A stretch of 64,000 nt of DNA from contig NC_081412.1 in NCBI RefSeq assembly GCF_030272615.1, forward strand, positions 25,049,860 through 25,113,859, in the 5' to 3' direction. This document shows, piece after piece, positions 48,801-59,670 of the stretch. Made by a program: the position numbers and the translations under genes. Every line of letters begins with the position of its first letter. The first letter of the stretch is position 1. This DNA comes from Cryptomeria japonica. Its lineage: Eukaryota; Streptophyta; Pinopsida; Cupressales; Cupressaceae. The notes under the pieces are model-generated. The model worked only from the letters and a program-made list of their open reading frames with translations, was not told the DNA's origin and searched no databases.

Positions 48801-49049
48801 CTAGACATTGTTCTACCTACACACCTATATGGAAAATGATACTTAATCATGCAGCAAATGGGATATGATGGTAAAGGACCTATTGGGAAACGTAAGGAAG
48901 GAGTCACTGAACCTATAAATCTTCCTTCACAACCCAATAGAAACAAAGCAGGATTGGGTCATGAGCTCACCTTCCTATTAAAAAGGCCACCCCACCTAAC
49001 TAAAAAACCTCAATTGAAAGTAAAGACGAAGTACAAAGAAGAGTCCTAG
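45873..49049 (+). pseudogene. Gypsy B gag, protease and G-patch-like segment, broken
   Basis: Starts at ATG 45873 (VTRSQRNKQSE). A deletion near 46385 shifts the frame. The gag core follows with PKFDKYDGKSDPRDHV and FPRSLGGQTMEWL, then a TGA at 46804-46806. Next come a second gag block, a one-base loss near 47115, an Asn-rich linker and a zinc-binding-like CDYHRNKVHQMNDC near 47440. Protease near 48090-48330 shows LIDGGAGLNI and YNILLGRPW. After stops at 48564-48566 and 48837-48839 a MGYDGKGPIG...GLG segment near 48857-48960 looks like a G-patch, an RNA-binding module seen after protease in some retroelements. The stop at 49047-49049 closes the last part. The product would be the particle shell and its protease. 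Confidence 0.85.
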
Positions 49050-52000
49050 CAGGAAGTACTCTTTGAATCAGTAGAAACAATTCGCGAGGCACGGGAACGT
49101 CAGGATCAGAAGTTACATCAGGAAAAGCTTCTAAAACACAAAAGGGCCATATCTACAGTAGTAGCTCATATTCAGACACCAATATCTCAAGAACAAATAA
49201 AATCATCTCTGGATACCTTTGTTTTTCCCCGAAGAAGCACAGTCTATGAACAAATACAGAAAAATAGAAGACGGATCTGACACAGAATCAACAAAAACTA
49301 TCAAAATGGTATCTATCGTCAAAGATTTGTTTTCACCATACAACATACCAGTTTACAGCACTGATAGAATCTGGGATGATGCCTCAGAGACTGATTCCAA
49401 TGAATATGAATGGGGTACCTGCTCCAATGCTACTACAGATATCCCTAATGATACTGATTCTATATCTCTTTCTCAAGAAGAACATAGCACAAGAGATAGA
49501 CCTCTTGAATTAGGACCGCAGAATATATATGACGCCACGAAAAGCGAACAGGAACATTATGAACAAGTCTATGTAGAAGATAATACCATCGAAGACCTCG
49601 ATGAAATCTTGAACTTCTTTAAAACCAAGAACAATCACGATGAAAACTCTGTCCTAACACTCACAGTAGCCGAACTTGATCCACCTAATGATTCCTTACC
49701 GCTTGTCTTTCCTGACCTCATCGATTGGGATGAACCTGAAATCCATGATATACCAATTTTTCTAGATGATGAATCTATTATCCATTATCTATGTACCGTA
49801 AATCCGGAAACAGGCTCTACCAGTGAACAAAATAACGATGTCTACAAACCAAGGAGTGCCAAGTCTCTCAGTCGCAAAAATGAACCAAATAAAGGATCTG
49901 ATGCTGAAAACCAGTCAATGGTAGCTCTAGATCACAAAAAAGTAAAAATAAAGGATGCATCTGAGGGTGAAAACCTTTTTAAGGCACGTAACGATGGGAG
50001 ACTTGACACTCTTCCTGAGCACTTTCATGAGCGATCGCCCATATTGATTGAGCCCACTCAATCAGTCAACATTGGTACCACAGAAGTAGTCAGAAATCTA
50101 CACCTTGCAGAATCTCTGACAGAGGAAGAAAGATCAACATTCATCATATTCTTTAAGGAACAGCAAATTAACTTTGCTTGGTCATATGCTGATATGCCCG
50201 GAGTGGATCCACACTTAATCATGCATCACTTGTCCATCTCTTCAGGAGTTAAACCAGTCAAGCAAAAGCTACGAAAGATGAGTCCATAGGTGGCACTCAT
50301 GGTCAAAACTAAGCTAAAGAAATTATTAAACATCAGATTCATCCGACCCATTGACTATGCAGAGTGGATTTCCAACATCGTTCCAGTATCAAAACCAGAT
50401 GGTAGTATCAGAATCTGCACTGACTTCAGAGACGTCAACAAAGCTTGTCCAAAGGACGACTTTCCTCTACCCAGTATCGACATAATTGTAGATCTCACAA
50501 CAGGCCATGCAATGCTCTCACTAATGGACGGTTTCTCAGGCTATAATCAAATCAAAATAGCCCCAGAAGATCAAGATAAAACTGCGTTCACCTGTCCTTG
50601 GGGAACGTACTGTTGGAATGTTATGCCTTTTGGCTTAAAGAATGCAGGGGCCACCTATTAGAGAGCAATGACAACAATATTCCATGACATGATGCACACA
50701 TTTATGGAAGACTATGTGGATGATTTACTCGCTAAATCCTTCACCAGAGCCAAACATCTTAGCATCCTAAAAAAGATCTTTGATCGATTGGAGAAATTCC
50801 AAGTCAGGCTCAACCCTAAGAAGTGTGTCTTCAGGGTTACATCAGGCAAGTTACTAGGCTACATTGTCTCAGCTAAAGGTATTGAAGTAGATCCAGCAAA
50901 GGCACAAGCCATTATGGACATGCCACCACCAAAGAATATCAGTCAACTCAGATCTCTACAAGGATGACTTCAATCAATCAGGCGATTCATCGCTCAGCTA
51001 GCAGATAAAAGTCTACCATTTAACCAATTACTACACAAAAATGTACCATTCAAATGGGAGACCAAGTGTGTAGAATCTTTTTACCAAATCAAATAGTACC
51101 TGATGAATCCACCAGTTCTGGTACCACCACTCACAGGAAAGCCTCTTATCTTATATATGTCCACAACAAATATATCGTTGGGGGCACTATTGGCACAAGA
51201 AGATTAACAAGGGAAGGAACGCGCCATATATTACATCAGTAGGACATTGAATGGCTATGAACTCAACTATACATTCATTGAAAAGGCTTGCCTAACAGTG
51301 GTTTTCGCATCTCAAAAGTTTCGACATTATATGCTAGCACACACCATCAAGCTAGTCGCAAAAATTGATCCTCTCAAATATCTACTCAGCAAGGCAACTC
51401 TTACAGGCCGATTGGCTAAATGGGTCATGATTCTTAGTGAATTTGACATCCAATACACAGAAAGAAGAGCCATCAAGGGACAAGCAATTGCAGATCAACT
51501 GGCTGAAGCACCGCTACTAGGCAAACACACCATGGAGATCGAATTTCTAGATAGGGACGTTCTTTCTCTTTCTACTAAACAATGGACCCTATACTTTGAC
51601 GGATCCTATACACAACATGGTTCTGGTGCTGGCATTCTGTTCATCACTCATGAAGGACACACTATACCAAGATCATATAGGCTTATGTTTCCATGCACAA
51701 ATAATGTGGTTGAATATGAGGCACTGGTTATAGGCATCAAAATGGTCGTAGAATGGAAAATCACAGAGTTAAAAGTCTATGGAGATTCACAACTAGTCGT
51801 CCATCAAATCAACAACGACTATCAGACAAAGGATGACAAGCTACTACCCTACAAGCGAATGGTGGATGACTTCAAACGGTATTTTGTGCACACCACCTTC
51901 GAACAAATACCAAGATTAAACAACAAAGCAGCCGATGCAATGGCTACTATCACTTCACTACTACAAATTCCAGAGCAACAGAGTCATTACGAGTTCCTGG

Positions 52001-53335
52001 TAGAGCAACTCTTCTCCCCCACCTATGACCACTCTAAATCCCAGGTTATCTATGCCTTGACTGGTTCAGATTCTCCGTTATATGGACCAATATACGACTA
52101 TCTCAAGCACAATATCTTACCAATTGACCAATCCCGTAACCAAAAATGTAACTTTATCCGACAAGCTGCCCGTTACACCCTTACCGCCGATACTTTGTAT
52201 CGTCGAGGTCTCCATGGTACTCTTCTTCGTTGCCTTGATCGTAATGATTCCGATTCTGCTTTACATGAGCTTCACGAAGGTATTTGTGGCACACATTCAA
52301 GTGGTACTACTCTTGCTAAAAAGCTTCTAAGGATGGGATATTACTGGCCTACAATGGAGAAAGACTCATATCACTTCGCTAAGAAATGTCCTAAATGCTA
52401 GATCCATGGTAATCTGATACATGCACCAGCACAGGAACTGCAGCCATTTACAACATCCTGGCCCTTTTGTCAGTGGGGACTCGACTTAGTGGGCAAAATT
52501 CATCCTTCATCATCAAATGGACACAAGTTCATTATAACAGCAATAGAATACTTTACCAAATGGATAGAAGCAGTTCCCATGACCACAGTGACAGGGAAAC
52601 AAATTGCCTCTTTTATCCTCAATTATCTGATCTGCAGATATGGTATTCCAAGTTCAATCATCACAGATAATGGATGGCCCTTCAAGAATCAAGATGTCCA
52701 AGAACTATGTGAAAAAATCAAAATCCAACATAGGTTCTCTACACCATACTACCCGCAAGGAAATGGTCAAGCGGAAGCGTCTAACAAAACAATACTAAAA
52801 ATCCTAAAGAAAACAGTAAATGATGCAGGCAAAGATTGGCACGTACAACTCAATCCAGCACTTTGGGCATACAGAACCAGCATCTGCACACCTTCAGGAG
52901 CAACACCATACTCATTGATATATGGATCAGAAGCCATTTTACCTTTGGAAGTAGAAATCTCGTCTCTCAGAGTCTCTTTGAAAGGCTTAATTCCAGATGA
53001 AGAGTATCGAGTTAACTGACTGCAAGAACTTGAACTATTAGATGAAAGATGTCAGCATGCTTATACTCATCTCAAAGCTTATCAACAACGCATGTGCAGG
53101 AGCTACAAATCACAAAGTCATCCCCCACAACTTCAAGGTTGGTGACCTAGTCCTCAAAGAAAATCCAAGAAATCAGTAAGATCGAGAAAAGAAAGGGAAA
53201 TTTGAACCTAACTGGTTGGGTCCCTATGTTATCATATCCGTCTATGGATCAGGTGCTTATCAGCTAACAAATTCAGAAGGCGATGTGCTCGACGAACCAA
53301 CTACCAGCATCCATCTGAAGAAATACTACACTTAA
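49050..53335 (+). pseudogene. Gypsy B pol: RT, two RNase H domains and integrase, broken by stops
   Basis: After a frameshift near 49219 an acidic linker leads to RT (about 50290-50970) with FPLPSIDIIVD, SLMDGFSGYNQI and the active-site YVDD. Gypsy RNase H follows about 51100-51500. The archaeal-like RNase H (about 51590-51960) keeps FDGSY, VEYEALV, GDSQLV and NKAADAM. Integrase has the zinc segment near 52270-52400 and a core with LDLVG, TDNG and QGNGQAE (about 52470-53020). The end, HLKKYYT then TAA at 53333-53335, matches gypsy A. In-frame stops include 50287, 50659, 52399 and 53017 and appear to be single-base changes; a frameshift lies near 53110. The three integrase acidic positions are still readable. 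Confidence 0.9.
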
Positions 53336-54511
53336 GTAGCCTAGTGCACGGAAAAAGCCAAAACAAGCAAAAAAATCAAAAAATCCAAAAAAAAGCAAAA
53401 ACATAAAGTACAATAAAAACAAATGGTGAAAACCTGGTAAACAGGCGCTCTTGTGAAAGAATGGCTCCTCTATCTATCTCCATACCATTTTATCCGTACG
53501 AAACACTATCGGCCATTGCCCGACACTTAGCAAATATCCATTCAGGACATACTTAGCGTAGTCACTATCCTGGTTTGTCTATATATATCCTCTTACCACT
53601 AATCCACCATGGCTTGGAAATCACTGCACATATTCACATCAAGAGGCACACTCAGCTAGGGGCATTCCAATCGTCTAAATATGGTAAACATTCAAGACAT
53701 TAGGGCTATTTGCAACACTCAAAAGCATGACATCCAACAAACCAAAAACTACGCTTCATCGCAAAAGAAAACAACACAATTCACAAAAATACCACGGATG
53801 GATGATTTTCTGAAGTACTGGATGTTGCATTATCACATAAACATCTTAACTAGTTTTGCATTTTGAACTTTTTTTGACTTATTGGATTTTCTCCCTTTTC
53901 TCACTCAAATGCTTCACAGCTAGAGATCATGGGGAAACTCCAATATTTTCTTAGTCTTCTGTCAGGGAGGCGATCACTTGTCTACGCATACAAATGATCT
54001 AATCTTGTCTGTTTACGCAATATGCACTCAGGTCGTCCTGGTTCAATTATACCTTGACGCTTGTGCTATCTTGCAAAATCAAATATCATGTAAATTTTTC
54101 TTAGGTCATTATGGTTCAATTATACCATTATGCTTGTATAAATTTTCAACATATCCTAAACAAATCAATGCTCAATGATGACATCTACAACGAAAGCAAA
54201 CAAATGGCTATATCAGATGGCCAATACAGAATGAGGATGCTACCAAAAACATAGTTGCCTATCATTTTACAATTAGTTGCATATCATTTTACAATTAATT
54301 GCATATCATTTAACATATTTACATATCATTTTACATTTAGTTGCATATCAAATCATACATCTCATTTTTAAGATACATCTCACAGCATATAAAAGCATAC
54401 ATCCTGCATCATACATTATATCATCTATTTAAGCATTGCATCATCATGAAGAAATAAACCACATCACATGCATCCATATAAACATACCACATGATCAAAG
54501 AAAATGGTGCC

Positions 54512-54572
<61 letters not shown>

Positions 54573-54660
54573 AAAAATGATCAAAATGTACAAAATGTAT
54601 CAACACTGTGTCCAGTACAAAGAATAACAATGATCAAAACTACAACAGAGACCACGTCTC
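53336..54660. other. Convergent spacer of gypsy B between pol and PMD ends
   Basis: No gene. It contains two GGTTCAATTATACC motifs (near 54041 and 54114), a short tandem repeat of TTACAATTAGTTGCATATCA type at about 54255-54350 and the TA microsatellite. All but the long TA run have counterparts in gypsy A 3957-5253. Confidence 0.65.
54513..54569. repeat. TA microsatellite inside gypsy B
   Basis: About 28 TA units; the same site in gypsy A (near 4041) has only about seven, so it expanded in this copy. Confidence 0.95.
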
Positions 54661-56598
54661 TCAAGTATGACTATCCCCTGACGGAGATGGTCTAGCTCCA
54701 GATGCGCCCGCCCCTGGATCCCCAGGAGGGTCCTGTCTCAGTGGCCCTATAACACCTCGACTCTCAGACTGTGACCCAGTATCTCGAGATCGACTGGATC
54801 TCGACTATGTAAAGCTCTGTACTCGCCGGTCCCTGGGTACCACAGCCTCATAGTGCCGCTGATAGTACTCCGCCTCCTGAGCTCTCAACGCTAGCTCTCT
54901 CAGGGTGTCTCTCATAGGACCACCCGCCGCTACTCTCTGCATGCTGGACACCACCTCCTTCGCTCGCCCCCTCCGCTCTATCTCAGTGTCCCGCTCAGTG
55001 GTCAACTGAGCAATCTATCGCTGATATGTCAAAATCTGTGCCTGCAGCTGCTATACAGTCACCTGTAGGGTCCGGATCTGTGCATCCTCAACATGTGTAG
55101 GGATCTGAACCCGTAATGGTACCTGTGTCAGGGCAACTCCTCCAACCCTGCCTGTCCTCGATGCTGGAGGTGGGAGCACATCTATCCTCCTCCTCTGAGC
55201 TGGTCGCCTCGCCTCATCATCACCCCCCACCGCAACTAGCACCTCTCCCACTCTCCCCTCTCCCCCAGCTCCAATAGCCAATCCACCTCTCCCCCTATCT
55301 ATCATCCCCTATCTCACCGCTCTCTCCACACCCCTATCTCCTCTCCTCGCTCTACCTCCCCGCCTCCCTCTGGCTCCTCTCCCTCGTCCATCTCCTCCAT
55401 CCTCTCCATCATCATCATCATCTCCCTCTCCCTCCTCCTCATCAGAATCAAAAGCTGGCCTCATCTCATTAGGATCAGATATCCTGGCCACCGCCCGCGC
55501 CGCAAATAATCGAGCAAACTCATCCGTCATGCCCGCATCCTGAATCTCAAGGGCATAATCCCATATCTGCACGGCCAACCCAACAAAATCCTCCACCGCC
55601 ATTGCACTATCAATGGTCGGCCCCCAATTCGCTACATCCTACCACCGCCGTGCATATAGGCACGCTCCCTGGGGAATACCCTGTTGGCGCCCAAACTGCC
55701 TCAAAACTCGAGTCACCACAAATCTCTCTATCACGAATGGGGTCCTCCCGATCAGGTATCTGGTCATAAAAACAAAGGGCATCTCCAGCCCATCCTCTGC
55801 CCATACCTCGCATCCTGTATACGATCACCAGGTGACTATATCTATATCATCTAGCACTCTCCTTCAATGCTCTAGTTTGCCCAGCTTATGCTAGACAACT
55901 AGACCCCTGTATCCGTACGCATATGCGCATCCCACAGGCCTGTCCCTATCTGCTAGTGGCCTCACTACTGGAATGTGCTCCCAACACCATACCTGTAATA
56001 GTGTCACGCTAGCTGACAAACTGTCGTAACCGAGGTATACCACCTCATGTAGACCCCTGTAAAGATGGGCCAGCATAGCTGATCCCCATGAAAATCGTTG
56101 ACCCTGTGTGACCATCTCCTCCAAAACCAGCCCCCATCCCACCGAGAATCCCTTTGACCTGTGATCAGGACAAAGGAATCCACCAATGAACCCTGCTAGT
56201 ACAGATGGCAGTGGTGCGTAATCTAGGTCTAGGAACTCCTGCCATGGGATCTCATAGCCGCAGACTGTATCATCATGGAAAATGTTGCGCAGTGCCTCTG
56301 TACCACCCTCCTCTGACTGCTCATATGGTAGTAGTGCACCTACTATAGGAATGCGCAGGATCCTGTAACAGTCCTCTGGTGTGACTGTCATCTCTCCAGT
56401 GGCAAAATGGAAGGTGTTCGTGTCGCTATGCCACCTCTCTGCAAGTGCTGTCAGTAGCCCCCGATTCACAGTGAACCAAGGCATATCCAAAAGAGAGGTC
56501 AACCCACATCTCTCAATAATGTCAAGGTCGGCCTGCGACAACCGCGGTATCAATGTCCACGGTCTAGGAAATCTCTCTCGTGACTGCACCACACCCAA
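54661..56598 (-). pseudogene. PMD protein with disordered and coiled-coil tail, antisense gene of gypsy B
   Basis: A single frame of 646 codons from ATG 56598 to TGA 54661-54663, interrupted only by single-base stops (the first at 55891-55893). Residues 54-87 show ERWHSDTNTFHF, GEM and EDCYRILRIPIVG, the hallmark of the plant mobile domain. Later parts keep LDDIDIVTW, RYLIGRTPFVIER, RVLRQFGRQQGIP and WDVANWGP, as in MAIL-type proteins. After the domain come GMTDEF, an acidic tract near 55440, an Arg/Gly-rich region near 55350, a TAG near 55053 also present in gypsy A, a Gln/Leu helix, GGPMRDTLRELALRA and a Ser/Arg tail. It runs antisense to gag-pol and upstream of it lies the inverted motif array. 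Known PMD proteins act in silencing; here the purpose is unknown. Confidence 0.85.
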
Positions 56599-57097
56599 TC
56601 GCTCCTGTCAAACAAGCAAAACAAATCCAATATCAGTTTCCACATCAAAACAAAGATATCAAAATCAAGCTCACATCAACAACATGAAACAATTTGTTCA
56701 TCTACATCAAGTTCAAAATCCTATCATTTCATATCAACTTGTAAAACAACTCAAGTTATCAAAAACCATATCAAAACTTGTAACACAACTCAAGTCTCCA
56801 CAATCACAAAAACTTGTAAAACAACTCAAGTTTCCCACCCATATCAGCTTGTAACACAACTCAAGTTTCCAACCCATATCAACTTGTAACACAAATCAGG
56901 CTTCACACATTGAACTTGCAACACGGTATGCAAACAAATCATATTTTGATCAAAACACCACATTGATATCTATACATAACTTGAAAAATCGCATATCAAA
57001 ACAAGTTATACCGACACTCATATTGGACAAATCCATAAAATCATGACAGACAAACACAACAAATTTACCAATCAGCTCATCTTGCATAAATTTTCCA
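56599..57097. other. Region upstream of the antisense PMD gene
   Basis: Noncoding. It contains a loose tandem repeat of ACTTGTAA(A/C)ACAACTCAAGT type, about six copies at 56735-56900. Confidence 0.7.
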
Positions 57098-57563
57098 GAT
57101 GCGCTAAAACAGACTCCCGCTGTGCTAAAACTCACCCACGCGCTAGGTTGTTTTTTCTATGCGCTAATCTATTCACCCTATGCGCTAGACTGACTCTACG
57201 TGCTAACTCTTTCCTCCCATGAGCCACCTAACCTACCCTATGCGCTAGACTGACTCTACGCACTAATCTATCCCTCTTAGGCGCTACCCATTTGACCCAA
57301 TGCGCTAGGTTATCCCTACGCGCTAAACCCCCTTACCCATGCGAACCCTTGTGACCCCTATGCTCTAGGTCTACCCTACGCGCTAACCTGCTGACCCTAC
57401 GCGCTACCCAACTATCGCCATGCGCTATTCTGCGTCTATGCGCTAACCTCTATTTCCTATGCGCTACCCTATTTTATTCAGGACGCACCCCCCAAAATAA
57501 ACTTGATGCGCTACTTAAAAGTTTGTATGCGCTAATCTATGCCTTAGACGTGCTAAAACGCTA
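57098..57563 (-). repeat. TAGCGCRT-motif array in the 3' region of gypsy B, inverted
   Basis: About 28 copies of AYGCGCTA on the plus strand, thus TAGCGCRT in the PMD direction, spaced about 15 to 20 bases. It is the densest array in the window. It starts about 500 bases upstream of the PMD ATG. Confidence 0.92.
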
Positions 57564-58152
57564 GACCCGAGTTTTAAAAATCAAAAAAATGACTAAAAAC
57601 AACCAAATCCGAAATCAAAAGAGGGTCAAAAATGTTGACTTACTGGTGGTCCATACGCGGCAGGTCTCCGGTACCTCCGAACGCGCTCGAAACGGTGTCT
57701 AGAATACGGAATCGGCATTTTCTCTGTAGACCAAATTCTCTTTCTCCAAAGTCAACAAGGCACAAATGAATCATATCAAAACTCTTTTCCCCTTTTATAG
57801 GAGGCAAATGAAATTAGGGTTAGCCAAACGGACCTATAATATGGTCGCGTTCTCCCCTATACCTTACACGTTGTACATTATCGGGAGATGAATCAATTTA
57901 CACACAAATTACATCGACGAAATCCTACACATCCAAGCAACTCATCATATCAAATCAAAAAATTTCAAAAAAAAAAAAATTGATTCATCTCCTGAGGGGC
58001 ATCACACATCAAATCAAATCTGGTATCACCATCAAAATATCAAATCTGGGACACAACTTGCAAATCAAAAGAGCGACACAAAAATTGCATTTGATCATAA
58101 ATCATGATAAGGCATCATTTTCTTTGAAATAACATGTGCACACACGTCACTT
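57564..58152. other. 3' noncoding stretch of gypsy B
   Basis: No gene. A repeated phrase with TCATATCAAATCAAA and a sequence TGATTCATCTCCTGAGGGGC near 57980 mirror each other loosely. It precedes the polypurine tract. Confidence 0.5.
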
Positions 58153-58167
58153 CAAAGAGGGGCAAAA
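58153..58167 (+). promoter_or_regulatory. Polypurine tract of gypsy B
   Basis: CAAAGAGGGGCAAAA immediately before the 3' LTR, identical to that of gypsy C. Confidence 0.9.
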
Positions 58168-59665
58168 TGTAGACGTATAAAAATGATCATATTACTAAAT
58201 GAAAATTATATGTTCATTTCTCTATTTAATTAAATCCAATTTAATTAAATTATCCACATTCCTCTATTTAATTAAGTGAATTACTCAATTTATTTAAATT
58301 AAATTCACTATACCCATTTAATGAATAAATCATTTTATTCAATTAAATTCCCCCTATCCACTTTTAATTAAATATAAATTTAATTAAATAGTTATCCTAA
58401 ATTGAATAAATCTAATTTATTTAATTTTCCCAAATTGCAACCAAATTGGATTAAATCATTTAATTCAATTAAATCCTATTATCCCTCCATCCACTTGCAA
58501 AATCCTACATCTCCCACTTGCCTTCCTAAACCCCTTTCTAATACCTTCTAGACTCTTCTAATCGCTTCTAATTAGCCTGACCCATTTTCTAAACTTTGTC
58601 ACATCCCTAAGCAAGGGGAGGTCACTTCTCAAACCCTCAAAGTCTTTGATAACCATTAAAGGCTTCCAACCTTCAACTACTTAATTCTTCAAAGTCTTTG
58701 ATAACCATTAAAGGCTTCAAGCCTTCAACCACTTAATTCCCCAAAGTCTTCATAACCATTAATGGTTAACTCAAACCCTCCTACATGGTTAAAGAATTTC
58801 TTTTAACTCAACCTTCATCCAACCCAAGGGTCTCATCAAGCATTTAATGCTTTGACCATGATTATCTCTTAATCATTTGCACAAAGGTTTATCCTTGGAT
58901 TAACTCTTAATCCAATGGGTAATCTTAATTTAGACTTGACCCTTACCTTCTCGATAACCTTAAGGTCTTCTCAGGCATTTAATGTCTCCAACCCCTTCTC
59001 TCAACCCAACCCTATGTTGACACTTGTCACCATTTCATTGGTGCAAATTGCAAACATGGACCCCCAACTTTCAAACTCAACCCTTGATCAACTCTTTCAA
59101 TCCTGACCATCCATTGCCCTGTTTTTGCTATAAATAGAGCTCTCATTCCTCCATTTTAATCATCCTCCAAATTTGTAGTATCATACTTATGCTCAAATAC
59201 ATTCAAGCTTTCATTTCATATATGCTCATCATTTTAGCCTCTCTTTTAAATCAGGAATTAGTCTAAATATGCATGTTTAGAATAATTTCTTTATCATTTT
59301 AGCTCAATCATAGACTAATATATCATGTTAGGATAGTATTTATACTAACTTTGTCATCTTATAATCTAGTTTATTGCATTTTAAGATCATGCATAGCTTA
59401 GGATACATCTCATACTAAAATCTATCAAAGCATCCCTCGTTCTTGCATTTGCCATCCCTAAACCATTTTGCTCAGTGATCTGAGAGCAAAAACATTGGTT
59501 TGAGGGACATTGTAAGATAGAGAACCATGGGACCAACCTTGGGAAGCTAAGTAATACTTCATTACTCCATAGCTTGCACCAAGAAGTCCTCTATGTGTGT
59601 GTGGACAAGTATTTTGGAACATTTTTCACATATTAAGTTCTATCGACCCACTTTTCCCGCATACA
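58168..59665 (+). repeat. 3' LTR of gypsy B (1498 bp)
   Basis: Aligns with 41444-42925; the extra 16 bases are one insertion near 58371 within an AATTTAATTAAA palindromic stretch. Ends CCGCATACA. Confidence 0.95.
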
Positions 59666-59670
59666 CCAAC
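59666..59670. repeat. Target-site duplication of gypsy B, right copy
   Basis: CCAAC, one transition from CCAGC at 41439-41443. Confidence 0.8.

Larger units (their letters stand above)
41444..59665 (+). mobile_element. Complete 18.2-kb Ty3/gypsy Tat-type retrotransposon (gypsy B) with antisense PMD gene
   Basis: Both LTRs, primer site, polypurine tract and near-perfect target duplication are present. LTRs differ at about 20 places by eye plus a 16-bp indel. Coding order is pre-gag ORF, gag, protease, G-patch-like segment, RT, gypsy RNase H, archaeal-like RNase H and integrase, then a convergent antisense PMD gene. Two RNase H domains and the large size place it in the Tat/Ogre group. Stops and frameshifts in gag and pol make it non-autonomous now. 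Confidence 0.93.

Noticed and set aside
55610-55828. Minus-strand 72-codon frame in the PMD region of gypsy B
   Set aside because: The true PMD frame runs through here in another phase, with RYLIGRTPFVIER and RQFG motifs.
57098-57563. CRISPR-like array
   Set aside because: The repeat unit is only about 8 bases, spacing varies, repeats are degenerate, and the setting is a plant retrotransposon.
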